Assembly (NCBI GenBank): GCA_025201705.1
Contig: MU616608.1
Location: 1-42,503, forward strand
DNA length: 42,503 bases
Origin: Dissophora ornata
Taxonomy: Eukaryota; Mortierellomycota; Mortierellomycetes; Mortierellales; Mortierellaceae
Direction: 5' to 3'
Shown: positions 21,690-31,623 of the stretch, piece by piece
How the letters are laid out: each line of letters starts with the position of its first letter
Numbering within the stretch: the stretch's first letter is position 1
Program-made: the position numbers and the translations under genes
The notes under the pieces: model-generated
Told to the model about the DNA's origin: nothing
Databases searched by the model: none
The model's input: the letters and a program-made list of their open reading frames with translations, nothing else

Positions 21690-21914
21690 CTCCCCCTCCC
21701 TCCCTCCCCTTGTATCAACTTTCCCAAGTCATTTCGCGACCATACATGCCTCAGTAATAAAAATGAACATGTGACCATGACTGCCTTTCGACATTAATAT
21801 TGACATTGATATTTTTTTTTTGTTTTGGGTGATCAAATTGCCTCTCAGTTACTATTATCGCTGCTTTGCTTGTTCTATCCTCTTCCTCATTACTCTCATA
21901 CATCGATATACACA

Positions 21915-22600
21915 ATGTCTGCAGCAAAAGTTGTCCGCATGGAGGAAGACCCCGTGGAGGTCGATACTGGAAAAGTCACTATTGTACGTTTGCATTGCCC
22001 AAAAGTCTCCGAGGCTTGCGAGCATGAGAACATGGGAGATGTCACGGGCATGGAGAGAAGAACAAGAGTGTTGTTGCATTCACTACCAATGTATTCCGTG
22101 ACCTTTTTGCAAGGCTGAGTTTCCCCTAACCCTGGTATAAAACATCCCAACAATGACTACCATAGGTTCCAGGAACCATGACTGAGCCACAGTGCGCTAC
22201 GTTTTGCTTACAGGACGAAGATCACACTCTGGGAAACTCACTCCGTTGGTGCCTCATGAAGAAGTATGCTTCAAGGGCGCAATACCATATGTTGGTTGTA
22301 CGCAAAAGCGACCATTGGAAAAAGGAAGGGAAAGGGGATACACTAACACCATCGGTTGAACGCATGCCCTTTTTTTTTTACCCCCATAGCCCCGATGTTG
22401 ACTTTGCCTCATATTCGATTCCTCACCCCTCAGAAACAAGGACCAATGTCAGGATCCAGACCTCAGACAAGACGACTGCAGTGGAGGCAATGTTCAAGGG
22501 ACTCGACGATCTGACAGACATTTGCGGCCATGTGATCCAGGCCTTCCAGGCCGAACTCGCCAAGGGAGAGTTTGAATACTTTGAGGAGGGCGCCTTCTAA
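21915..22600 (+). CDS. RPC19: RNA polymerase I and III common subunit RPAC2 (AC19)
   Basis: Exons 21915-21983, 22166-22263 and 22390-22600 give 125 residues. The joined protein reads TMTEPQCATF, EDHTLGNSLRW and, across the last junction, MKNPDVDFASYSIPHPSE. It continues with NVRIQTSDKTTAVEA and GLDDLTDICG. These are the hallmarks of the alpha-like (RpoA/Rpb11-type) assembly subunit shared by Pol I and Pol III, which pairs with AC40. Its length is slightly below the yeast protein. The middle exon ends with a phase-2 codon; the poly-T run before the last acceptor (about 22370-22380) is the polypyrimidine tract. An AATAAA-like signal (ATAATAAAG) lies near 22688. Confidence 0.94.
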
Positions 22601-23287
22601 AGTTTGAAAGGAGACAGAATAAGACAATAGCAACCACAACAGCGATTAGCATCAACATTATCACCACATTCACCATACAATCCATATAATAAAGTCTTTG
22701 GGCGCGTTTTCGCCTCCTGGAATCCAAACTCGACACAGCTGTTTGCTTGTACACAAAATGTCGATACTTTCTACGTCGTGTCTATTTTGTTCTATGGTCA
22801 GTGTCCGTCCACTCGACAGATGCCTTTCGTTTGGCTCTGCTGCGACTTACATTTTTGCATCCAAGGGTATGTCCCATTTATGTCTTTTAGCTAGAGACAG
22901 AGTGGCCGCTGTTGGTTGAGCAAATGTCCTCGAAAGCAGAGCATTGGACTGGTAACTGGTACACGAATTTTTAGTAACTTAACTCCAGGCCCCTTTCCCT
23001 TTATTTCCAGGCGCCTCCTAGGCATTTCCTAGGCCACATTCAGGCCATCTTGATCCTTTCTCTTTCTGCAACAGTTCTTATTATTTAACTGTGGCTTCTT
23101 AGCCCTGCATGCCACGCGGCAAACCTTGCTGAGCCCGATCGGAACCTAGTTGGTGCCATGTAATATTCGTGGCAGGGCCTATCACTGAGTACGGCAGCCA
23201 TCAATGTACCTGACATTCTCAAAGCGCTGTTTTTTGTTAGGCTATCTTTATTGGCAGTTCAAAAAATAACATTTATAGTAACAAAAG
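22601..23287. other. Intergenic stretch before the mobile-element island
   Basis: This 687-base region contains the RPAC2 3' end. It also has a CCTAGG-containing pair of short repeats near 23017-23034 and the sequence leading to the 3' end of the hAT element. The left end of the island could lie here, but I could not identify a terminal inverted repeat or target-site duplication by eye. No gene was seen. Confidence 0.45.
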
Positions 23288-26253
23288 TCAGTCTTCCCTA
23301 TAGTTGACATCGTCGTTCTCATCGTCCTCATCATCGTCAGTGTCCATCCTGGCATTTAACTGATGAGTTTTTGTGACAAATGCATGAAGATTTCTGATAC
23401 CAAGAAAGCGATTGAAATTGGCGTCTGACCAGCTGGCTCCCTTTGCTGTCAAGATGTTTTCAGCAACACTGAAAAGTCGTTCTGAAGCTGCTGAGGACGC
23501 TTGGACCGACAAGTATATCCGAGCGAGATGTGATAAATGAGAAAAGCAATGACCTCTGGATTTCCACCATTCATGAGGCTTCGTCCTAAAATCATGTTGT
23601 TCCATGGCGGCTTTCTCCTCGTAGCGGGATATCTCTCTCTTGAATACCTCCGTCCAGTGGTCTAGATTGAAGCCGTTTTGTGAAGACTCGTCAAGTTGGA
23701 GCATGACCTGTTTGAAGGCAAGTAGGGCGCCCAGCAAAAGTCCCCTTGCATGATCCTTCATGAAGACATCGTCGTTGTTGATTTTGATGGTATCGTTGAA
23801 AAAAATGTGATTCACCACATCAGGATTTAGAAAGGTTGAGATGGTAACGTTGTGCGGTATGCGATCCAGGCTCCATCGGCGTCGCATCTCTTGCACGAGA
23901 TTATCTCGAAAGTCCACGAGGATAGGATTGGTAATGGCTAATCCCAGTGCCTCATCAATCATATCGCGAATTCTTGGGTACACATCTGACATGACAGGCA
24001 GGTTATCGGAGCAGACATAATCGGTGAAGTGCCGGGCTGGCTCAAGAAGCTTGAGAATGCCATACAAGAGTGACTCCTCATCTTCCGTAATCATATCTGA
24101 CTCGAGCCTCGCTAGACTTCGCTCAGTTGCTGGCTTCAGGGATTGTCTGATATTGTCCACCGATGCTCTCATTGCAGGAAGGAGTTTCATAACACGTTCT
24201 GCCGTCATATATTTCGAGATCCACCGCGTAGGACAATGGGTTTTCGGTTTCAGCGGAATGGCAGCTGGGTCAATTGATCTCTGAGATTTCAGTAAGAGGT
24301 TGCTGGTACTCGCTAGTGTTCCTGAAAGCGCTAGAGAGATCGCTACACTTGTCTAGCAGAGCGTGTACATCCTCAGTATTTGATATGGCGGTGTCCACAC
24401 ATAGCTGTATGTTATGAGCGGAACAGGGATTCCACCCATAACCAGTGTCGACTTGAAGAAGCCTCGTTGCGCACTTGATTTTAGCTTCTTGACCCGTTGT
24501 ACCATTGAGAACATTTTCTTGGAGCTCCCACTCGTCAAAGATTTTGACTGTAATCAAAAGTAAAGAGTAAAGGCAACAGCTCAATACATATCTATATACA
24601 TTAAATGCATAACCAGCAGATTCTATGAAGCACCTACCAATGGCGGTTTTTAAAGTTTCTCCAGTGTGTTGTTCCGGCAAGGATTTAATGCCAATTGATA
24701 CAGAACACGGTGTAAAATCCGAATTTAAATAGTGGAATGTCAGGCCTAGAAACATGCGGCCTTCTCTTTTACTTGTCCATGTATCAGCGGTGTATGATCC
24801 GAGGGTCACGTTGTTTTGAAGAATCCTTTTTGCCTTGAGCATTAAAGCGTAATATTCTTCATCCAAAGCATATTCAATGGCGGCAACACTTGGAACGATG
24901 CAACTTGGGTTGAAGAAGCGGACAATATTCCTCACAAGTCCAGATTCTAAATTAGAGAATGGATGGTTGCTAAGAGCGATTCCTTCCGCAATAGCCCTTG
25001 TGAAATCCTTCTTCTCCGCGTCAGACAAGGCCTCACCCTGTCTCCCTGCCGCAGACGGTTGACTTGCGTGCTTTCCCCACATTTCAAGGGCTGCCTCGTG
25101 GGGCTCGCCTTGGTGCTGTCGAAATCGGACCAATTCCATGACCATATCCAAAATGATTGACTCTCAGATGGCCTAAGCGCTGCCTAGTGCTGCCGCCCTT
25201 CTTTTCACGGTGATTGCAATCAGGGACGCGACAGAACCAAAAACTTGATGGGTTGTTTCCATCATCAGGAGCAACCAAACCAAACTTATTGTGGTCTTCG
25301 TATGTTGCCCCTGAAAAAAAGTGTCTGTGAATCGACTTGATGTTGTCAACGTTGGTCGCAATTTGGATAGGAATACGAGCGAGTCCATGCCTCCCAGCAG
25401 CCATACAAACATCAATCGGTGGAAGATAGCCCAATGGCCATGTATAGAATGCCTCAATAGCATGGGGAGGCGGAATTGGCGACACAGGATCACCAACTGA
25501 ACTTGGCCGGGCAGTAGACATAGATCGCACAGAACCTGAAGCGGATCGTGCAATAGACGGGGAACGTTGAGGCAGCGGATATGGTGCCACTGACAGGTTA
25601 TCATTCAGACTCGGCAGGCCATTAAAGGTGCGAGCACGACCGAAAACACGTCGAAGCTGTGCTTGATCTGCTGAAGGGCGCTTATTTCTTGCAAGCGAGA
25701 GGGAAGATGGTGGGCTGGCAACAAAAGGATTTCTGTGAAAATTTGAGTCCAGAGTGGAGTCGCCATTGGAGGACTCTGGGTGATCAAAATGGTTATTTGA
25801 GCGTCCTGGGTTTTGCGGGAGCGAGGGCGAGCCATTACAAGCAGGTGTAGAGTAGCCCCATGGGTTGTGTTGGTATCCGAGGTTGTGGGAGAATGGGGAT
25901 GAGACATTGGAGTAGCTCGACGGGGCGCCTTGGTGTCTGAAGATGTTTAAACCCACAGAAGAGTTATTATGGGATGCCTCTGGATGGCTCGAGAAGGCAT
26001 GTTGATGTTCTTGGTTGTAGCGTGAATAAGGGCCATTAGAGCTAGTACGCTGGTGTCTACAGTTGTTTGAGTTTGAGGTTGATGATTCTGAGTGACCAGG
26101 GAGGGGCTGTTGGTGTCCGCCACTTGTGTTGGTTTGCTGGTTCCCGGGGTTGTGAGGGCGGCGAGGGACATCCAGAGGATCATCCATATCTTCATCTTTA
26201 ACAAACACCTCTTCTTCATTGTCACTTATGACAGAAGCGCCTATAGGATTCAT
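23288..26253 (-). pseudogene. Degenerate hAT-family transposase with N-terminal BED-like zinc finger
   Basis: Reading the minus strand from ATG at 26253: a Ser/Asn/His-rich disordered N-terminus (about 270 residues) is followed by a BED-like finger (FWFCRVPDC, then HLRVNHF). The frame changes by one near 25150-25170. The next frame gives the hAT core (TRAIAEGIALSNHPF, DTWTSKREG). An intron at 24637-24548 (90 bases, in frame and without a stop) joins TAI to VKIFDEWEL. The frame changes again near 24295. The third frame carries CPTRWISKYM and the C-terminal dimerisation segment (LARIYLSVQASSAASERLFS), ending at 23288. DDE-type hAT transposases cut and paste DNA with 8-base target duplications. 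Two frame breaks make this copy probably inactive. No simple intron resolves either break. Confidence 0.82.
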
Positions 26254-26348
26254 GGCTGTCAAAAGAGAAGGTGGTGGAGAATGAAGGAAGAAGGGGATGA
26301 GACAATGACTATGTTGGATGAATGAATGAATGAATCTTCAAGAAGAGT

Positions 26349-26920
26349 CTAGTCAACGTTCGTTTGATGGAGACTATCAATCAAGCGCATGAATTTGCGT
26401 CCTGAATTTTGCATAAATTTGCCTGGGACTTTTTGGTGTTCCAGTGACCAGTCCATTGCTGAGGATGTGTACCAGTGGTCTGCTCGAAAGGCATTGCACA
26501 TGTTGTGGCCGGCCATGATGTCGCGGTGCATGTCTATCTTGCAGTTTGAACAATAGGGTCGTCGGATGTCAACCTGGCCAACAAACCCCTCGCAAACGGG
26601 GCACTTTTTGGACGTGTAGTATTCATTCACACCGACAACGATATATCCAAGGGATCTGGCAAACAAGCTCAATGCAAAAACTAGTCATCACACCGTGCCA
26701 TCGATAAACATTGTGAACCACCGGCCAGCTCGAGAAGACGATTGGCAATCAGTTCGTATTCCTCATCTCGCGCCTTTCTAGTGTTCCATTTATGCTTCTT
26801 TAGAACCATATTGCATATATTGTTTACCGTTGTGCGTAAATGCGGTGAGGGTTTGATCTTTTTCATGGATCGGTAAGCGATGGTATGCTTGCCTGAGATC
26901 GATGACGCTGAAGACAGCAT
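26349..26920 (-). pseudogene. Fanzor (eukaryotic TnpB-like) C-terminal remnant
   Basis: The frame at 26672-26349 reads SLFARSLGYIVVGVNEYYTS, then a zinc ribbon with CPVC (Cys codons near 26603 and 26594) and YCSNC. HRDIMAGHNM follows, with the Asp at 26522-26520. This CPxC...CxxC...HRD-x-MA-x-x-N arrangement is the target-nucleic-acid-binding zinc ribbon embedded before RuvC-III in TnpB and Fanzor nucleases. A second frame at 26920-26681 (HTIAYRSMKKIKPSP through ANRLLELAGGS) looks like the preceding segment. The frame changes between the two parts, and the region expected to hold RuvC-II is short or missing. It lies 95 bases upstream of the hAT start on the same strand. The N-terminal half of a Fanzor protein is not visible. 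Confidence 0.75.
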
Positions 26921-27606
26921 TTCCTGCGATTTGCTGCATGATATCGAGATAACATTTTGTAACCGTCAAGATCTTTCTTTGCAGCCAGGGTAATGTACAT
27001 TGTTAAGCGGGTTACCAGCTGGTGCTAGAGTAATGACATCGTCTTGTAACCGTTTTGTTCACAGCTTCATCTAGCATGGGTCACTGGTGATACGTAAATA
27101 TGCACGATCGTCGGTTAAAGGCAACCATTTGTGGTACAGAAACTAGTCAGCAGAATCAATGCGTTGATAACCATCAACTGTCTGATCGTATCCATGCAGC
27201 GTTTCTTTTCCTGCGGAAATTCTTCACTTTTCACCGTTCCAGGATGTTGGTTCGGCGGGCAATAATTGAAGTTGAACTTACCAAGAATTTTATTGTCAGC
27301 AAAGACACGCGACTTCGTGGAGACACCACTGTGCGACCGATTGTAGAATGTAGAAGGTTGTTCTGCTGTCTGACTTTCATTGTTACTTCCTCTTCCCACA
27401 TCAGACTACAATTAGGCGCATCAGAAACGTTGGCCAGCATTGACGCGTTTTTCGTTTTACATGTCGTGGACAGTGGGACTCGAGAATTCGGGATGTGAAA
27501 TCTACGGGCCATTGTCATGAACATTTCTAGCTGCCTCCTGTACTCAGAGCCAGAAGCGGTATCTTAGGATACCAACTGTCGTTCATAGGTAATGCCGTTG
27601 TAATAC
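26921..27606. other. Unassigned spacer between the two Fanzor remnants
   Basis: Open frames of about 95-130 residues occur on both strands (27100-27498 plus, 27115-27399 and 27231-27524 minus) but none carries a motif I can name. They may be eroded N-terminal parts of either flanking Fanzor copy, or of another element. The DNA is less GC-rich and less C-biased than the neighbouring genes. Confidence 0.4.
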
Positions 27607-28186
27607 TTGCCTAACTTTGAATCACCTCTCTCGACACTCCTTACTCCGCATTCGCACGGACAGTCTTTTGTTGCTTTCCTCTCAGAAACATCCATGTCCC
27701 CTATCATTAAAAACCCTCTCACTAGCAGTTTCGGAGACAAACCTGTTCATGTCCCGATTAAGTCGCCCACTGCCGGGCATTTATGCGCCGAGATGTTATG
27801 GCCGCTCACAACATGGTCAACGCAGTTCGCAGCCATCTTGTCCATCAAATACGTCCGCTCTACCTACAGCCAGTGGATGCTTATGGCAAGTGCCCTTGTG
27901 CCCTTGGATGGCAACTAACAATCCCAGCCGCCCCACCAACAACCCCACCAGCAGCACAAGTAATGGGATTGCTGCTTCTGCCGCACAGCCACGTGGGCGC
28001 AAGCGAAAAGCATCTTTGAGTGTCGGTAACAAGGACAGTCCGGTTGCCGCTCCTGAAGGACAAAAGGCCACTCACAAACGAAAGGCTCCGGTCCCCCTGG
28101 CTCTCGACAAAGACGCCAATACTCAAGAGGCTGTCCCCAAACGCGCACCCAGACGCTTGGCCAGGCCGACGCCAAAGCGGGCCTAG
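27607..28186 (+). pseudogene. Second, more decayed Fanzor-like remnant
   Basis: From 27783 the plus strand reads RRDVMAAHNMVNAVRSHL followed by RPLYLQPVDAYGK, matching the RuvC-III Asp motif and the tail of Fanzor proteins. Upstream (about 27690-27715) TSMSPIIKNPLTS occupies the zinc-ribbon position, but both Cys of the expected CPxC pair are replaced (Ser and Ile). A TAA (27759-27761) interrupts the Asp-motif frame, and the reading frame switches. After 27890 a third frame encodes a Pro/Lys/Arg-rich tail ending at 28186 with nuclear-localisation-like KRKA and RGRKRK groups. It is oriented head to head with the minus-strand remnant and differs from it in sequence, so it is a separate copy. 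It is certainly broken. Confidence 0.62.
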
Positions 28187-28386
28187 CAAGCTATCTTTTT
28201 GTTGCTTGAAGCACACACACTCCGACTACACTTCTGTGACGTCAATAGGGCCAGGAATATGCTGGTTCCTTTCAATCTATGAATGCATGCAACAATGCGC
28301 GCAACTCTGCTGCTGTTCGGACAGAGTCTCTATCCTTGCTCCATTCCTTCTCTTCGGGTCGCTCGTTGTTCATAATCGCTTTCACC
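28187..28386. promoter_or_regulatory. CLF1 upstream region
   Basis: These 200 bases lie between the end of the second Fanzor-like remnant and the CLF1 start codon, so the CLF1 promoter is short or overlaps the remnant. No TATA box or other element was recognised. Confidence 0.4.
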
Positions 28387-31377
28387 ATGGAGAAGAGATC
28401 CACTCAACCACCAAAGGCATGTCTAGGCACCAAATCATTCTATTCGACACAATCGCGAGTTTAGCAGTTGCTGATCCTCGATCCCCTTGTTCTAATCAAC
28501 CTTACCTATCGATGTAACACTATTTTTGGATGCCGTAATATAGATCAAAAACAAGAATGCCGCGCCGGTGCAAATCTCGGCCGAGCAGATCCTTCGCGAA
28601 GCCAAGGAGAGACAGGAGGTCGCCATCAAGGTGCCCAAGCAGAAGATCCACGACCAAGAGGAGCTTTTGGAGTACAGGGGAAGAAAGCGCAAGGAGTATG
28701 AAGATCGTATCCAACGCAGTCGACTTCATATCGGAGAGTGGCTCAAATATGCTACATGGGAGGAGAGTCAGGACGAGCTGCAAAGGTATTGATCGTCATT
28801 TCTGCGTCTCAATTGCTGGAGCCAACCCGGTCGTTTTTTTTTTTTGGCCTGCAAGCACTGACAAAGATTTTGCTTTTCTTCAATACTAAATAGAGCTCGT
28901 TCGGTGTATGAGCGCGCATTGCAGGTGGACAGCGCGAACACGACTCTGTACTTGAAATATGTCGAGATGGAGATGAAGCACAAGAACATTTCTTTGGCGC
29001 GCAACCTTTTTGACAGGATAGTCACCATCTTGCCGCGTCGAGATCAGTTCTGGTAAATCTTTGATCTGCCTGTATATGCGCTGGCTATTGGAACAAGAGG
29101 GTTGATTTCCTAACGCTATTGTATATTGCACATAATTCGCCAGGTTGAAATACACGTACATGGAGGAGATGCTGGAGGAGGTCGCTCGAGCTCGCCAAAT
29201 TTTTGAACGTTGGATGCAGTGGGAACCGGAAGAGGAGGCATGGATGGCATATGTCAAGTTCGAGAAGCGTTATAAGGAACTGGACCGAGCACGGGCTATC
29301 TATGAACGATTTGTCCATATTCACCCAGAACCCAAGAACTGGATCAAATGGGCAGAGTTTGAGGAGCGGGAGGGTTCGACAGAAAAGGCGCGTGATATCT
29401 TTACGAGGGCTATTGAGGTCATGGGCGAGGAACTGATGGAGCAGCGCCTGTTCATTTCATTTGCAAAATTCGAGACTCGTCAAAAGGAGGTAAAACGATT
29501 GTCGGCTGTTTAATACCCGGAGCCATGGAGTTACGGAACCCACGCGGCATGTATCTCTGACGTCTAACGATCCATCCCTTTTCTCAACGGTGCTCTAGAT
29601 CGAGAGAGGGCGTGTCATTTACAAGTATGCACTGGACCGCATTCCGCGTTCTAAATCACAAGCTCTGTACAACCAATATGTGCAGTTTGAGAAGCAGTAT
29701 GGTGACACGGATGGGATCGAGGATGTTGTTGTTGGCAAGCGGAGACTTCAATATGAGGCAGTAAGTTGAGACGGATTCGTGTTTGCGTAATTGTCAAGTC
29801 TACTGCGCGAGTACACTTGTAATAACGCCTTTTGTTCTCTTTCTTTTTTCAGGAATTGGCGAACAATCTTAAAAATTACGACACATGGTTTGACTATGGA
29901 AAGCTGGAGGAGGGTACAGGCGATGTAGACCGAGTTCGGGAGGTATATGAGCGTGCTATTGCGCAAGTACCGCCTGCTCAGGAGAAGCGTCTTTGGAGAC
30001 GGTATATCTATCTGTGGATCAAGTACGCTTTGTTTGAGGAGCTGGAAAGCAAGGTATGTTTAAAGTGCATTTTTTTTAGGTCTGCAGGAAGCTGCGTGGT
30101 AATGAGCACTGAGATACTGACGCGAGATGTAATTTTAGGACTATGAGCGTGCTAGACAGATCTACAAGGGCTGCATTCAACTTGTTCCCCACAAAAAGTT
30201 TACGTTTGCCAAGATCTGGCTACTCTACGCCAAGTTTGAAATTCGACAGCTCGATCTCACAGCCGCCCGTAAGACCTTGGGAATGGCGTTGGGCTTGTGT
30301 CCAAAGGATAGATTGTTCAAGGGATATATCGAGCTGGAGCTGGAGGTGAGTACAAAAAGGGAATCCGCCACTTCTTTGCACTGGTGCTCAAGATTGTTTC
30401 ACTCAACTCTTTCCATATTTTTTTTTCTCCGTCAAAAAAAAAAACTAGCTTCGCGACATTGACAGGGCCAGGACGCTGTACGCCAAATATCTGGAGTGGT
30501 CGCCCTCTAATTGTGCTGCATGGATCAAATTCGCAGAACTTGAGAATGAGTTACAGGATACAGAACGCGCTAGGGCCATTTTCGATCTCGCCATTGCACA
30601 ACCAGAGTTGGACATGCCTGAAATCCTTTGGAAGGCATACATTGACTTTGAGGTGGGTGAGGAGGAGTGGGCGAACGCACGATCGCTGTACCGAAAACTG
30701 TTGCAAAGGACAGCACACGTCAAGGTCTGGATCAGTTGGGCACACTTTGAAGCGAGCGTTCCTGAGGAAGGTCAGGCGGCTGCGGCTCGGGATGTGTTCA
30801 AGAAGGGATGTCAGACAATGAAGGAGCAGGAACTCAAGGAGGAGAGAGTGATTCTGCTGGAGGCGTGGAAGGAATTCGAGCAGGCACAAGGAACAGCCGA
30901 GACGTTGAAGACTGTGCAGGATTTGATGCCAAAGATGGTCAAGAAGCGTCGCCAGGTCGAGTCCGCAGACGGTGTCGCTGTTGGATCGGCACAGTGGGAG
31001 GAATACTACGACTACATCTTCCCGGATGATCAGACAGAAAAACCGAACTTCAAACTGCTCAGCAAAGCCCACGAGTGGAAAGCAAGGGTAGGTGGCGATG
31101 GAGTTGCAGATGCTATCAAAAAAATATGTACCTGGTTTAGGAGAGGAATTTAACCATGCTGACCACAACCTTTTCCCTGTTGCAATCTTAGATGGAGAGA
31201 GAAAAGGCCGAGAAGGCAGCAGCAGCTGCTGCGGCAGAGGCTGGTTCTTCTTCATCTGCATCTACTGCTACGACCACAGCTGATATTACAGCTGCAACCG
31301 CTATTGCTGTAGACGGGTCCGCAAAGGGGTCGCCGTCTCCTGGTGCCTCAGAAGGGGATAGATCCGACGCAGAATAA
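28387..31377 (+). CDS. CLF1: Pre-mRNA-splicing factor Clf1 (crooked neck-like, HAT repeats)
   Basis: Nine coding exons are proposed: 28387-28416, 28544-28785, 28894-29052, 29144-29489, 29599-29760, 29853-30053, 30139-30345, 30449-31087 and 31192-31377, together 723 residues. Junctions are all in frame. The N-terminus reads [10 protein letters not shown], then [14 protein letters not shown] and LREAKERQE as in crooked-neck proteins. The body consists of tandem half-a-TPR (HAT) repeats, for example [47 protein letters not shown] and [14 protein letters not shown] segments. The C-terminus is an Ala/Glu/Ser-rich tail. Clf1 is a scaffold of the Prp19/NTC complex in the spliceosome. The first intron has no usable GT donor: the in-frame junction needs AAAG|GCATGT, so it appears to be a GC-AG intron. 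The remaining introns are GT-AG. Confidence 0.93.
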
Positions 31378-31623
31378 TCGTAATAAAAAAGCACAGTCAC
31401 CTCCCTATGTTTATTTCTGTGCTGTTTAGTTCCCATGTCTGGTTTGGGTTTCCCATTGCAAAGTCCATTCCGGTTCGTAAATTACATTCCAGTCAGGACA
31501 ACGCACAGCCACAGGAGTATTAGCACCACTAACAGGACTGAAAGGCAACCCTTCCAACACACACCCCTTCCAACACACACCCCTCTTGCGCAGACACGAA
31601 AACTAAAAAAAATCGTTTGGAGA

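Noticed and set aside
22905..22970. tRNA-like stretch near 22910-22960
   Set aside because: It lacks a convincing B box and acceptor stem; not a tRNA.
23017..23034. Pair of CCTAGG sequences near the left side of the mobile island
   Set aside because: Short and without a matching partner on the right side, so not accepted as a terminal inverted repeat.
27100..27524. Frames on both strands between the two Fanzor relics
   Set aside because: No motif could be tied to Fanzor N-terminal domains; kept as unassigned spacer.
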